From assembly GCA_009192285.1 (NCBI GenBank), contig CM018605.1, forward strand, positions 1,140,530-1,204,529: a DNA stretch of 64,000 nt. The letters are read 5' to 3'. A program made the translations under genes and the position numbers. Within the stretch, counting starts at the first letter, position 1. Every line of letters starts with the position of its first letter. The notes under the pieces are model-generated. The model did not search any database, was not told where the DNA came from, and saw only the letters and a program-made list of their open reading frames with translations. Positions 25,106 to 36,247 of the stretch are shown piece after piece. The stretch comes from Morchella semilibera. Its lineage: Eukaryota; Ascomycota; Pezizomycetes; Pezizales; Morchellaceae.

Positions 25106-26647
25106 GTGCTGTTCCGAGAAAGCCCAAGCTTATAGCCCATGCCCAGCTGTAAATCACGGCTATTCGGGGGGTAGTGCCCGTCTCGAGCGGGATTTAAAGT
25201 TGAAGCAGCGTAGCTAGCTCGAGACAAGGATGAAAATTGGTATGGAGGAGGCGCAGAGGGGAAAGCTGCTTTAATATTGTCCGATCATTCCCGTGATAGG
25301 CGCAGTTGTGCAAGAATCTTAGCATGTAGCGATAGAAGTACTAATTAAGATTAGGGGGAGATGCGGGAAAACATGTGATGCCACAAAGACTACACGAGGA
25401 ATGCAAGAAGAAGAAGATGATGAGTTACTCTAGTCGTATCGCACCGCTTCCATGTGGCTCTCCAGATTTCTCTGCCATGCATTCCAGCTTGAATTCTCTC
25501 TTCTCTAGTTTCTGTGCTGGTTTTAAAGGGATACAGAGCCTACCAATATTGCTATGCCTGGGCATCCTGAGTTAATAAATCTCGGCTTTGTGATGAATGT
25601 AGAAGCTAGTACGTCACGTATATGTATTTTACATACTCGTCCAGAAGTCTAGCCAGCTGCAGGCAAGATGCTACTCTCACGGGCAGTAAGAACTATGCAG
25701 CATACAACGGGGCTATAAGTATGGAAGCTCGAATATGTCGTCCCTATGAATCTATCATCACTCACAGGAGGTGACAGACTCTCGATCTTGCTGTGAGACG
25801 TGTAGGGGGTTGGGAGAAGGGGGCATGGTAGGGCTAGCTGGGGTACATGTAGCTGGCCACGGATGCCAAAGACCGGTGGGGCCTGAGGTGAATATTAAGC
25901 CTTCGTGTGTGAACTGACAGTGTGAGTTATAGTCTATTATCGGGTTGATGATTGTTAAAAAGGAAAGGGAGAGAAGCTCTAAAAATAAGAAGCAGCTCAG
26001 CAACAACCGCCGCAATCAAACAACGAAACGAGTGCTTAGATACATAACAGAATAGAACACGACATTTAAACTACGAGTTTTATTAATCGCTAAATGGATG
26101 TACCTTTTTTCTACTTACATGTACTTATATATGCTTATATGTGCTGACAAGTGCCTCTAACACGCTATGTTCCCTTTCCACTCCAGTCCATATCGACAAT
26201 CTATTTGGAGATAACCCCCCACTAAAGTACCAGTGAGTAATAACCAGGCCCCGAATTTTATGAATATTTCACCCCACACACTTACTCTACCACCAGGGTT
26301 ACACCACGAGCAAACCGAACGCTCCTCTTGCGTCATCAGAAATCACTAACTGCCAAGGCTTCAGCAGACGAGTGATCGTTTGTGACTCACGGGTGCAGGC
26401 ATCTAAGTGCAAGAAAAGTAGGAAAACTCCAAATACAGGACAAAATCTCTATGCATTCAGATTCTGTCATCAGGTCCTTTTTATCCGAGGACCCACTACC
26501 CTACCGCTAACTACATAGCCGTACACATGGTATTCTAGAAATCGCTCAACTCCACTCCCTTCATTACATTTCCCATAAAAAGAAAGAAAAAAGCGCAATA
26601 ATAAAAATACAAAATTTTTAACATCCCCAAACGCCTCATGACTAGAA

Positions 26648-28792
26648 CTATTTCTCCATCGCCGCCTGTGCCAGCTTCCACCGATGCGCCTCCTGCAGCA
26701 GTTTGAGCATACCGGCATTGGCCTGCTCGTCTGCCGGGAAGATGTAGTCCATGTACTCCTCGTAGCTGTCGTCGTCGAGCTTTCTCCTCTTCTTGACCTT
26801 GCGCGGCATTTGATCCTCCACCTTTTTGATGTCTGCTGGTGTGCCATGCGTGCTTTCGAAAGATTTCCATGCATTAAGGAGGACGACCCGCTATGATTCA
26901 ATGAGTTAGTACGAGTATCATAATTAGGATAGTGGGATAAAGAGAATACTACCTCTTCCTTGAGATCCTTAGCCTTGAGGCTCTTGTAGGCCCTCTCAAA
27001 CACGCCTCTCGCACGCGCCTTCGCTTCATCACTGACCACCTCATTGCCCTCTGCATCTTCCTCACCACCCTCGTCCGCATTGATCTCAAAGTGTGCATAT
27101 GAGATCCAGACCTTGACATGGTCCGTCTTCTGTAACAGCCTTTCGAATAGATCCCGCGTCCGCGCAAACTCCCCGCTCTCCTCCTCAAAGTCGATGTAGC
27201 TCTTCCACAGTAGCTCCGGCATATCTAGACTCTCCTGCTCGACAGCCAGCTCAAATATGGCGCGCACCCGGTCATCATCTTCGAGCGCCATCTCCAGCTC
27301 CGCATACCGGATCCATGTTTGTGCATTCGACGGTGAGAACTCAATGTGCTTCTCATACAGTGTGCGACAGCGCGAAAACTCATGTAGCCGGGTTTCAAGC
27401 GCAATGTAGCCCTTGAAGAGCTTGTCCTTTGGACACATTCCAAGCGCCCTGCCAAGCAGCTTGCGTGCGGCGGCCAGGTTGCCGTGCCGGACCTCAAAGT
27501 GTGCTTTGAGGAGCCAGATCTTTGCAAAGGTGAACTGCTTGTGAGGTATTAGTTTTAGGCACTCGTCGTAGATCTGGCGAGTGCGGTCAATGTCTTTGCC
27601 CTCCATTTCTTCCCAAAGAGCGTAGAAGATCCAGAGGTATATGTAACGCCGCCAGTGGCGCTTCTCTTTAGTGGGGGGTATGTTGGCGATGGCACGTTCA
27701 TAGACGTCGCGGACTTGATCTTTGTCGCCGAGGGTTTGTTCAAGGCGGCCGTAGTCGAACCAGACATCGTAGTTCTTGGGATTTTCTTTTATCTGCTCTT
27801 CATACTGCACTCGGCGTTTTGAGAGGATGACGTCCTCGACGCCCTCACGCTCGCCGAACTGCTTCTCAAAAGTTGTATAGCTTTTATGCAATTGCTGGGA
27901 TTTGCTCCGTGGGAGGCGGTCAAGGGCAAACTTGTAGAGAGCCCTTGCGCGATCAAATTCCTTCAGTTTTGCCTCATATTTGGCATAGGCAATGAACAGC
28001 CTCTCATCTATAAACTCATCTCCAAGAGTTTCTGTGGCCAGTTCAAATACTTTCCGCACATTATCCTCATCACCGTGCTCCTCTTCGAACCGTGCCCACT
28101 TGATCCAGTTCTTTGCATCCGGATGTACTGCCGTAAACCTCTGGAATACCGCCCTTGCCCTACCCCACTCCCCGTACCTCTTCTCAAGATTGATGTACGC
28201 GCTCCAGGCGGCCTCATCTGGCTCCCAGCTCATCCAGCGCTCAAACACCTGTCTAGTGCCAGGGATGTTCTGGAGTATCTCCTCCATAGTCACATACCTG
28301 TACCACAGCTTGTCAACCCTAGGGAGTATACTGACCGCGCGGTCCAACAGGTTGCGCGCGTGGTTGATATTACGGGTCTTCATCTCGGCCTCAATGTATC
28401 GCAACCAGAGTACTACGGACTTGCTGTCGACGTCGAGAGCACGCTCAAAGATAGAGCGTGCGCGAGCGTATTCCTTTTGGTCGAGCTCCCACTGGGCATA
28501 CCGCATCCAGTTGTTCATGTTGATACGGTTTCGGCGGACATAGTCTTCAAATTCCTTGCGCTTGCGGCCCTGAAACTCGTGCAGTTCTTCCAGATCATCG
28601 AAGCGCTGGGAGGGGGCCTGCAGGCCCTGCTCTTGTCGCTCGAAGGCTTCCCGGAGTATTTGCTCAGCGCTAGAGGTTAGACATTGTTAGCCATGTGGGT
28701 GTTTTGGGGAAGCTATGGGGGCTTACTGACCTGATTTGTTGGGCGCTAGCTCCCTTGTTTTTGACCCTAGGTGGGCCGCGTGAGGACTCCAT
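26648..28792 (-). CDS. CLF1: Pre-mRNA-splicing factor CLF1 (crooked-neck-like, HAT repeats)
   Basis: Three minus-strand exons, 28792-28731, 28669-26953 and 26890-26648, give 673 aa, the usual fungal CLF1 length. The ATG opens [20 protein letters not shown], the conserved N-terminus. Nearly the whole protein is an array of about 15 HAT (half-a-TPR) repeats, seen as recurring W..Y...E...........AR.(I/V)(F/Y)ERA units, for example [20 protein letters not shown] and VWISYAHFE. The C-terminus is charged ([20 protein letters not shown]). By family knowledge this nuclear protein is a scaffold of the Prp19-associated (NineTeen) complex and helps tri-snRNP addition and spliceosome activation. Exon 1 encodes only 20 full codons before a GTCAGT donor. 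It is divergent from RSM10, the start codons being 303 bp apart. Intact and well supported. Confidence 0.95.
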
Positions 28793-29095
28793 GGTGAATT
28801 TTAGAGTATATTACAAGCTGATTGCTTAGTATTAGTTGCTTTGGGGTGTGTGTTTGTGGTGATCAAGACTCGCTATGTTCACAATTTTGAGTAGTTGTTG
28901 TATGGGAGACGCGCAGGAAAGCCTCAACAACCTGTCTCTTCGTGGTGTTGATTCTATCTGAGTGGCCGGGTTACCTAGAGCTGCTGTTACCCTCCCCCGC
29001 CTCGTCGGTCATTCACTCCCCACACTACAATATCGGGTCTGGGATATTGAATTTCGACCCCTCCATTGAGGCGCTTCTTTTGATATAGGAGAACA
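28793..29095. promoter_or_regulatory. Bidirectional promoter region CLF1 / RSM10
   Basis: 303 bp separate the two divergent ATGs, so both promoters and 5' leaders must share it. I see no clear TATA box; the sequence is mixed, with a pyrimidine patch near 28989-29020. Confidence 0.55.
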
Positions 29096-31003
29096 ATGTT
29101 TGCGTGTCGCTCACGGTCTGGCCTGGCACGGCTTCAGGCTTTCCATAGGGTATAATTTTACCAGCAAAATTTCATCTAAAATAAACTCAATTGACCTTCC
29201 TTGCTCCCTAGATTCCGGTACTATCCCGAAGGAAATTTTCTACCATAGCTCCTCCGCGACAGGCTGCTCCCGTCGAAGAGTACCCCCCCCCCCCCCCCAC
29301 TCACCCACCACCTCGTTTGCCAAAAATATTCGCCCTTGGTATACACTGACGTTCTACTCTAAAATTCATGTAGTGCCAACTCTACCGAAGCCTCCGCGGG
29401 CACCCGCCTCCCACTCTCCCTCCAAGCTATCTACTACGAACCATTCCGCCGGCAACCCACCTTTGGGCTCCCCGTCTGTGACCTTCAGCTACGTTCCTAC
29501 TCGGTACGAAACCTAGAGTTCATGTGCGACTTTGCCCTCCGCGCCGCCTACTACTGCCATCTGCCTGCCTCGGGTCCCGTGCCATTGCCGAGAAAGACGG
29601 AAAGGTGGACTGTCCCCAGAGGGCACTTCGTACACAAAAAGAGTCAGGAGAACTACGAGAGGGTCACATATAAGAGGCTGATCCAGATCAAGGATGGCCA
29701 TCCTGAGACAGTGGAATTGTGGTTGGCGTTCCTTAGGAAGCACCAGTACCATGGTGTGGGTATGAAGGCAAACATGTACGGCTTTGATGAGCTCGGTATA
29801 TCCCCCCTGTCTCCAGCCCCAACCCCCGAGACAAGGTGTTATGGCTATGGGTGTTAACTACGTGACGCAGGTGTGGGTAAACGTATGGGTGTATCACTTG
29901 AGACCGTCAAGGACGTTGCCCGCCCCAAGTGGTCTCACTTCGGCTCCCGCAAGAGCTTCGAGACCGCCGAGAGGGCAAGGCAGTTGCTTGAGAGTCCGGA
30001 ATACAAATCTCTATCTCATGAGGAGGCTTTGAAGGAGCTTACCGAGGAAGAACATATCCAGAAGGCAGCGATGAATATTCTAGACGATCCAAAATACCAT
30101 AGGCACGTAGAGGAAAGTAAGAAAAAAGAGCCACAAGAGTTGAGGATCGAGGAGAAGGTTGTGACAGACAAGGTCATGACTGAGGAGGAGCAGGTACAGG
30201 CTCAGGCAGTTGAAGAATCCCTGGAGAAGGCAGAGGAGTTGTTGGGGGAACCACCAAATGTTGAAGAGGTAGCGCAGGCAGAGGGAATATCCAAGATTGA
30301 GGTCGAGGAAGTTCCAAAGGTCTTGGAGACTCTAAGAGAAGAGGAATCACCATTCAAGGTAGAGGAGACCCTGAAGGTAGAGGCTGCCGTAGAGGCTGCA
30401 AAGCCCATTCCCACAGAAACCCCCACCGAGCCTGCCCCAGAAGTGAAGGCAGCGCCTCCAGTCGAGGAAGCGCCTGCAGCCTCCCCAATACCCAAGACAG
30501 AACCCATTGAATCCATTCTTAAAACTATCGCAGAGGAGCCGGTAGAGACACAGGCTGCGTCAATCACCCCCACTGTAACTCCTGAGATACAGGCTATGGA
30601 ATCAACGCCTATCGAGCCTACGCCTAAGGTAGAAGAGGTGGTGCTTACACCCATCCTCGAGACCAAATCAGAGGCACCTGCAGAAGCAACACCTGCCACC
30701 CTTGAACCAACACCAGATCCTGTGAAAGCCGAATCCCCAGTCGTAGCACCGGTAGACGTTCCTGTCTCCACATTATCCGAGACCGAAACACCAGTGGAAG
30801 CTACCCAAGCCCCTGCTATAGCGGACTCGCCAGTCGTTGAGAAAATCATCATGGGGGCGAAAGAGGCGAAAGATGAAGTGAAAGAGGCGAAGGAAGAGGG
30901 TACGCTGCCACAGGTAACTGAGGTTAAGACAGAGGATGCAAAGGAAGTTAAAGAGGCTAAAGATGAACGAAAGGTTGAGGGCGAGAAGCCAAAAGAAGGT
31001 TAG
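29096..31003 (+). CDS. RSM10: Mitochondrial small-subunit ribosomal protein uS10m (RSM10) with long acidic C-terminal tail
   Basis: Four exons, 29096-29149, 29212-29279, 29374-29795 and 29871-31003, encode 558 aa in phase. Residues 1-40 (MFACRSRSGLARLQAFHR and then SRRKFSTIAPPRQ) look like a mitochondrial presequence. The uS10 fold follows: LQLRSYSVRNLEFMCDFALR, GPVPLPRKTERWTVPRG, FVHKKSQENYERVTYKRLIQ and FLRKHQYHGVGMKAN, then the fungal helical extension ESPEYKSLSHEEALKELTEE. From about residue 265 a tail of nearly 300 residues is low complexity (Glu, Pro, Val, Ala, Thr), with repeated PTETPTEPAPEVK-like and KEAKDEVKEAKEE segments. The family is usually about 200-300 aa, so this tail is unusual. 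The second intron (29280-29373) contains a C16 run; taking its donor at GTACCC is the choice that keeps phase. By family knowledge uS10m sits in the head of the mitoribosomal small subunit. Confidence 0.88.
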
Positions 31004-31297
31004 AGAAATAGAGGCTTGTAAAATAGAAGAAGAAGGATTTATTTCTAGTGTAGGTGTATGTGTTTTGTGCGTGGGGAGGGGGTTCTTGAGGCCTGCGACG
31101 ACACAAATATTTTCAGGGCCTAAAAGATGGAAAGACACCAAGATTCCCCGTAGAGTCTCTAAATCTATCCTTCTAGAATTCTTTTACCAACGACACCGAC
31201 AAAGCCCATTTGGTTAGCCCCTACAAGCTGTTATCAATGAAGGGCGGGTAGAGAAGGTAAAGCTTGGCGGATCATAGTATTTTCCGTGCCGAGTGTA

Positions 31298-31357
31298 TGC
31301 CCGGTGCTAATCTGCCCGGTGCTAATCTGCCCGGTGCTAATCTGCCCGGTGCTAATC
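31298..31357. repeat. Minisatellite: four exact copies of a 15-bp unit
   Basis: TGCCCGGTGCTAATC repeated four times head to tail, about 295 bp downstream of the RSM10 stop. Exact copies suggest recent expansion. Confidence 0.95.
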
Positions 31358-33727
31358 TACCCTTAGCGATTTCTGGGGGTCTGCCTCGACCGTAAAATCA
31401 ACTTTCCGTCACCGCCCAAATCCCCCCCTCCCGGAAAGTTCTTTTTAATTCAGCAATAATACGCAAATATACTACTAATACCCCCGCGAGTAATAAAACT
31501 CGCTGTTCTGTTATTTACCAGCTTACGGTCTTTTTTCTTGCTTTCCAATTTGGGGCCCCTTCCTCCGACTAATAGACGGATAGATTATTAGCGTTAAACG
31601 ATATTTCTAAATAATTAATGAATTAGCAACAAAACCAACAACAACGATAACTACATACATGTATAGATTACTGATGTAAACCAAAAAAAAAACATACATG
31701 TATATGCCTAAAAGGAGGCGGACCAATCACCGAGTGACCATTCATGACTCAAGATGATTCCTCGATCGTATTCAATAACAAGCCTCGAAGGCGGCCTGGG
31801 CCTCTCTATACACCACTAATTGCGCTAAGAAAGCACGGGGACTATTTGTATCTGTGTTTTGATTGCCTTTATTTTCCCGGCTGTATTAACCTAGGTGACT
31901 GGTTCTGTCGTTCCTGTGCGTTCATATTGGTGGAATTTTTTAATTCTGGGGACCCGGACATCTCTGACTCTGGACTGCATACTTACGGCTTTACTAAACT
32001 AATTAGGGGAATGATGAGTTAGTTAGTTGAAGCTATGTGGTAACACACAAGTATTTGTACCAGGATGTCTATGGTGCAGATTTATAACGGCCTTCAAGCC
32101 CATTGGGCCAGAAACCAGGTTTCGTAGGCTAAGACCATACGAGTGATATTGTGTGATCCGGAATATTAACCCCAGGCGCCACCCTGAGAAAATCTGGTAA
32201 GGCCAAGTTGGTATCAGGGGGACATAGATCTGGTATATTGGACCTCTATCTCGGGCCCCTTGCCTTCTTTGGCTTTATCATGGATCGTGTCATGATCTCG
32301 TCTCTTGCCAGCCCCCCCCAACATATGATTTCCGGGTTCACGCCGATCATCTACTTGTCTGATATTAAATGGTGCACGTCTTTATGCAAGAGAACTCAGC
32401 TGACCGCCAATGTATTTTCTGAGGGCGCCACATGCAAGGAAGCTCCGCAATAGTGATGAGACAGGTTGCCAAGAGAATTAGTTTTGACATGTGTAGGTAA
32501 CGGTGTCATAGAACCCACCAAAGTGTATATAACACATATATACCCATTTCCCTGCGTGCCTCAATATGATAGCATAGAACATTCGGGTCGCCTCTGCTTT
32601 AGTAGGGGTTCCACTACATTACCCCTCAACATCGCATCTACGACGTGTCGTTAATATCGCTTCCATGCTTGTCAAGGATGTTGGTGTTAGTGTAGGCGCA
32701 GAGAAGCTTATCAGGCAAGTGTAAAGGAGATTTGGTAGGGTAGACTTGGTTAAGATCCACCTTTTTTAAACTATTCCGAGTATTGTGATTTCTGATACAG
32801 CCCCCGGATTCGTTTCATGATTCGTCACTCGACCCGCCATATCACTCATCCCTATCCACTCGAAATTTATAACTCTCTTTCCAATTGGCAGGTAGAGGCC
32901 TCCGTGAATTTCTATATAGATTGCGTGTATGCACTGCACAGTAAGGGGCGTATTTCGAGTTGATTAGAATATTTTTGTACCTACAATTTGGCCTGACGCT
33001 GGCTGGTCATATTTCTATTGCAGAAGTCGCAGCATAGACCCACGTGGTTGAGGTATAGCTGTGTTTTAGATAACAAGTGGACCAAAGTGATCTAATAAGT
33101 AAATAAATCTGCCTTTGTATTAGTTTTATAGATTCCCGTGCACATGGGCCGGCCACAGTGTACTACGGGCTACGCCTAAAATGTACTTAGCTCGTATGGG
33201 TTTAATTATTCAAGATCGGATATAGTTCCTCAACCTCGAAGTGTCGTAATGGAAGTAATCTCGCGCAAATAAACCGTTAATTGACTCCACACGGGCTATG
33301 AAAGGGGTGGCTATACGGATTCAACGTGACGTGGTTCACTTTTTTGTCTCTATTTATCAGCAAAACGAATCAAAAAAAGGGAACAGGAATGTCACTCGGA
33401 CAGGTGTCAGGGCCGTAAAGTACATGTGCATACTCAAAATACTCTACCAGTTTCGCACTAGAATAGGCCTTTCGTAATGCAGGGAGTTCCAAAGTAAGGT
33501 TGCATGATTGTTACAGGGGAGACATCAGACACTGATGGATTGTATAGCCTTGAGTTTCTTCTCTATGAGCGACTTCTTGATTGGATTGATCAAGCCTAGG
33601 ACTAGACTACTCTAGGTCGTTGTTTTTGAGCAATACCGACAATTTGTAATCTGCAAGTTATGCATACGTATGTACATATATATGGCCTTCCTTCTCTTCG
33701 GGATCCTACGAATAGTAACCGAAGAGG

Positions 33728-33867
33728 TAGACCAGCTTGCCCATAAACGAGCACGGCCCATCAACGAGCGTTGCCTGCAATTTTTCCCGTTGCAACGGAT
33801 GCTACCCACCAAATTTTGGGTGTACGCTCGTTGAGGGGCCGCGCTCTCTGATGGGCAAGCTGGTCTA
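33728..33867. mobile_element. 140-bp TA-ended hairpin element (MITE-like), family B
   Basis: Ends are perfect inverted copies, TAGACCAGCTTGCCCAT and ATGGGCAAGCTGGTCTA. Pairing continues with about six mismatches to TCAACGAGCGT / ACGCTCGTTGA, so each arm is about 44 bp. The centre holds a second imperfect pairing around TTGCAACGG. Both ends are TA. No coding capacity. The ends do not match family A, so it appears to be a separate family. Confidence 0.7.
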
Positions 33868-36247
33868 TTGCTTTTTCAGATAAATTGTAGGACATCCCTG
33901 GCAGCTGATATGTTGCCTTACGGGGTTTAGCGAGTAACGAAGGATCGCCGTATCCCTGGACAGCCAGGAGTTGATTGAGGGCAACATGTGGGTATGGGTC
34001 TGGAGACTCTTTTTACGTCTCTCGAACTGAAACGTTTTCCGACATGCATCTCGGGCCTCGGGACAGGTCAGGCAGGGTGTACGGTTCGTAGGGATTAAGG
34101 ATGTGGAGGAAACGTTACGCAACCTGTCACGAATTGTGCTGGCTGTGGCTCTAGACCAGGTTTTTGCGTGCCGTGGGGGCAATGGACAAGACCCTCGGAC
34201 GAAACAGCACCTCCTGGAGGGTTCCTTTTTTTTCCCTTTCGTGCTTTCGTGCTGCTTTCGTGTTTCCCTAGCGCGTCGGGCTAGCGCGTTCGTACGTCTC
34301 CTTAAGCCTTAACCGCGAACAATCCCATTATCTTGGGCCCCATTACGTCTGCACTCATACCTAGTGAAGGTTCCTTGATATCGTGCATTTTGTCCACTGT
34401 GGCATCAATTGAGCACCAAATCCTCTATTATCCTCAGAAAGGCGTCTGAGCTGTGGAATTCTTGGTTGTCTTCATCCCATCCCTCCCAGCTCTGAACTTC
34501 CCCCATCTCAACTCACATATACTTTTTTGTACAAGCCCGGCCCAAGATTACGGAATACGACCGACTACTGATTCAGGAGGTGAGGTGAGGTGGACCCAGA
34601 GCACAATCGATTCAAGTAGCTGCAGAAGAGGCGCATCTCCGCTCGGTAGGGCGTAAGGAGATTCGGGTCCTCACACCAAAAAGTTTAGGGGAACGGCAGA
34701 AGTGGTGAGTTGGGGAAACTCCGGCAGTTTAAGCCCCTCCAACCTGAGTGAGTGCAAAACCCGGTGGACTAGCCAAGAAAGAAGATTCACAGCGTTGCAC
34801 AATTGCCCCCCTCCGTCCCCCCGGTCCCAGTTGTGTATGCACAGGAAACGTACATACAGGAAGCAGGAACCAGAAACTCTGTCATGACATCGTTTTTGTC
34901 ACAATTCACTATCAATCACGGGCAGAGCAACTCGATTCAATCGAAAGATTTTATCCCATTTTTGCAAGATCTGCAAAGTTGAGGCGAGACTTTTTACTTC
35001 GCGGTCCCCAGTGCCACTGCATCATTTCGGTCATTTGTCAAACCTCAGGGTCCTATACAGCTGCCTAATTAGTGACACCTGCATCTTTTCAACCGGGAAA
35101 TTAAGCCACGAAAATAAAGCCTCAAGTAAAAGAAGAAAAAATAAAGAGCAGAGCAGAGCAGAGCAGAAAAGTCGCAAAAATCGCGGAGCCCAAGCAGAGG
35201 TACCAAGGTGTTGCTCTTCCTCCGATCCGATAATCGCTCACCGGCTCCGAGTTTTTCAGATAAAACGTAACACCGGTCCATTATACCTTCTCTCCGAAAC
35301 AACCACGAGCCTCGGAAGTCCCGGCCCGATACACTGGAACGAGCTCGCAAAACCCATATATCAGAAAAGTGAATCTTTATTGTACCTACAGGAATCACTT
35401 TCTAGAACGTGCAGGCTCTTACATACGCCACGAAGTCTAGCCCATAGCGCATAGACGAGGGATCGAAGACGGAAGGGGGGATCGTTTGTGACTGTTCCCA
35501 AAAAGTCGTGAGCAACGTTTGGTAGTACGTCAAATTTTAGTGTCATTCCTTTTTTACTCATCCCATCGGAGCCAACAGTTGGCCAGTCGTAAGGCTTATC
35601 ACTGCAACCTGCAGGAATTTCAAGTCTTGTTTGTCAATCGTGTGTGGGACCAACTCCTTATTCTCGTTATTAATTGTTTTTTCAACGTCCTTTTTCTGTT
35701 TCTCTTGCCTTAGTCTGCTTTGATAGCAGCGCAAAAAAAAAAGTGGGTCAGACCTGTGAGAACGAATAAGCGGAGAGTAAGTGAAAGGGTGACCTTGCGG
35801 CCCCCTCAGTTGTGGAAAGATCTGCGACCAAGCTATTAAGCTAGCCATCTCCGAGACAGGGTCGTAGCTGGGAAATTCCGAAGATAGTAAAGCTCTTCCT
35901 TGAAACGTGGAGAAGACTAAGGTCGTTCTTGGGGACTGGGTGTCTGGGCTCAAGAAAATATTAGAGCTGACTTTGCATAAGTATATACAGCTCCCGCAGA
36001 TATCACACACAACCCCTCCGAAGGATTTTTTGCTACAGCAACACCAACGACAATATCTCCCTTGAGCCCCTAAAAAGACGACACAATACGCGACCTGTGG
36101 CTAGAAGTAGCGTCACAATAAGAACCTTTTACCGCAGATTTTGACCATCGTAGCGAGAGATATTCTCAGCCTTAGTCTACAAGGCTGTCAACGGATGGTT
36201 GCTTTTTGGCAACAGAAAGGAACGGGATATCGATAAGAGGGGACGGA

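Larger units (their letters stand above)
18778..26647. other. Gene desert of about 7.9 kb with short inverted-repeat elements
   Basis: No frame here resembles a protein family or shows consistent exon structure. The region carries several TA-flanked hairpin elements (annotated separately), nine TACATGTA copies, a palindrome CGGATATC...GATATCCG (20260-20287), a perfect inverted repeat AAGGTCTATA...TATAGACCTT (24061-24103), and a stretch (about 23900-24420) G/T-rich with GGTAGG/GGT words on its left side and C/A-rich with CCACCTAC words on its right, like an eroded inverted duplication. No transposase or reverse transcriptase remnant was recognised. Confidence 0.6.
31004..36247. other. Gene-poor intergenic region, about 5.2 kb
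   Basis: No supportable gene. Contains a 15-bp tandem repeat, two TACATGTA copies (31656, 31695) and a 140-bp TA-flanked hairpin element. The last few hundred bases before 36248 should include the promoter and leader of the zinc-cluster gene; the ATG at 36194 there opens a very short frame. Confidence 0.55.

Noticed and set aside
25758-26015. Short minus-strand frame with a signal-peptide-like start
   Set aside because: Begins with TTG, not ATG; the hydrophobic start comes from a purine-rich stretch on the other strand.
29100-29516. 138-codon frame over the RSM10 start region
   Set aside because: It is in the wrong frame; the conserved uS10 sequence is obtained only with the three-exon reading, and the C-run belongs to an intron.
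31298-31357. Possible CRISPR-like array
   Set aside because: Direct tandem units with no spacers in a eukaryotic genome; a minisatellite.
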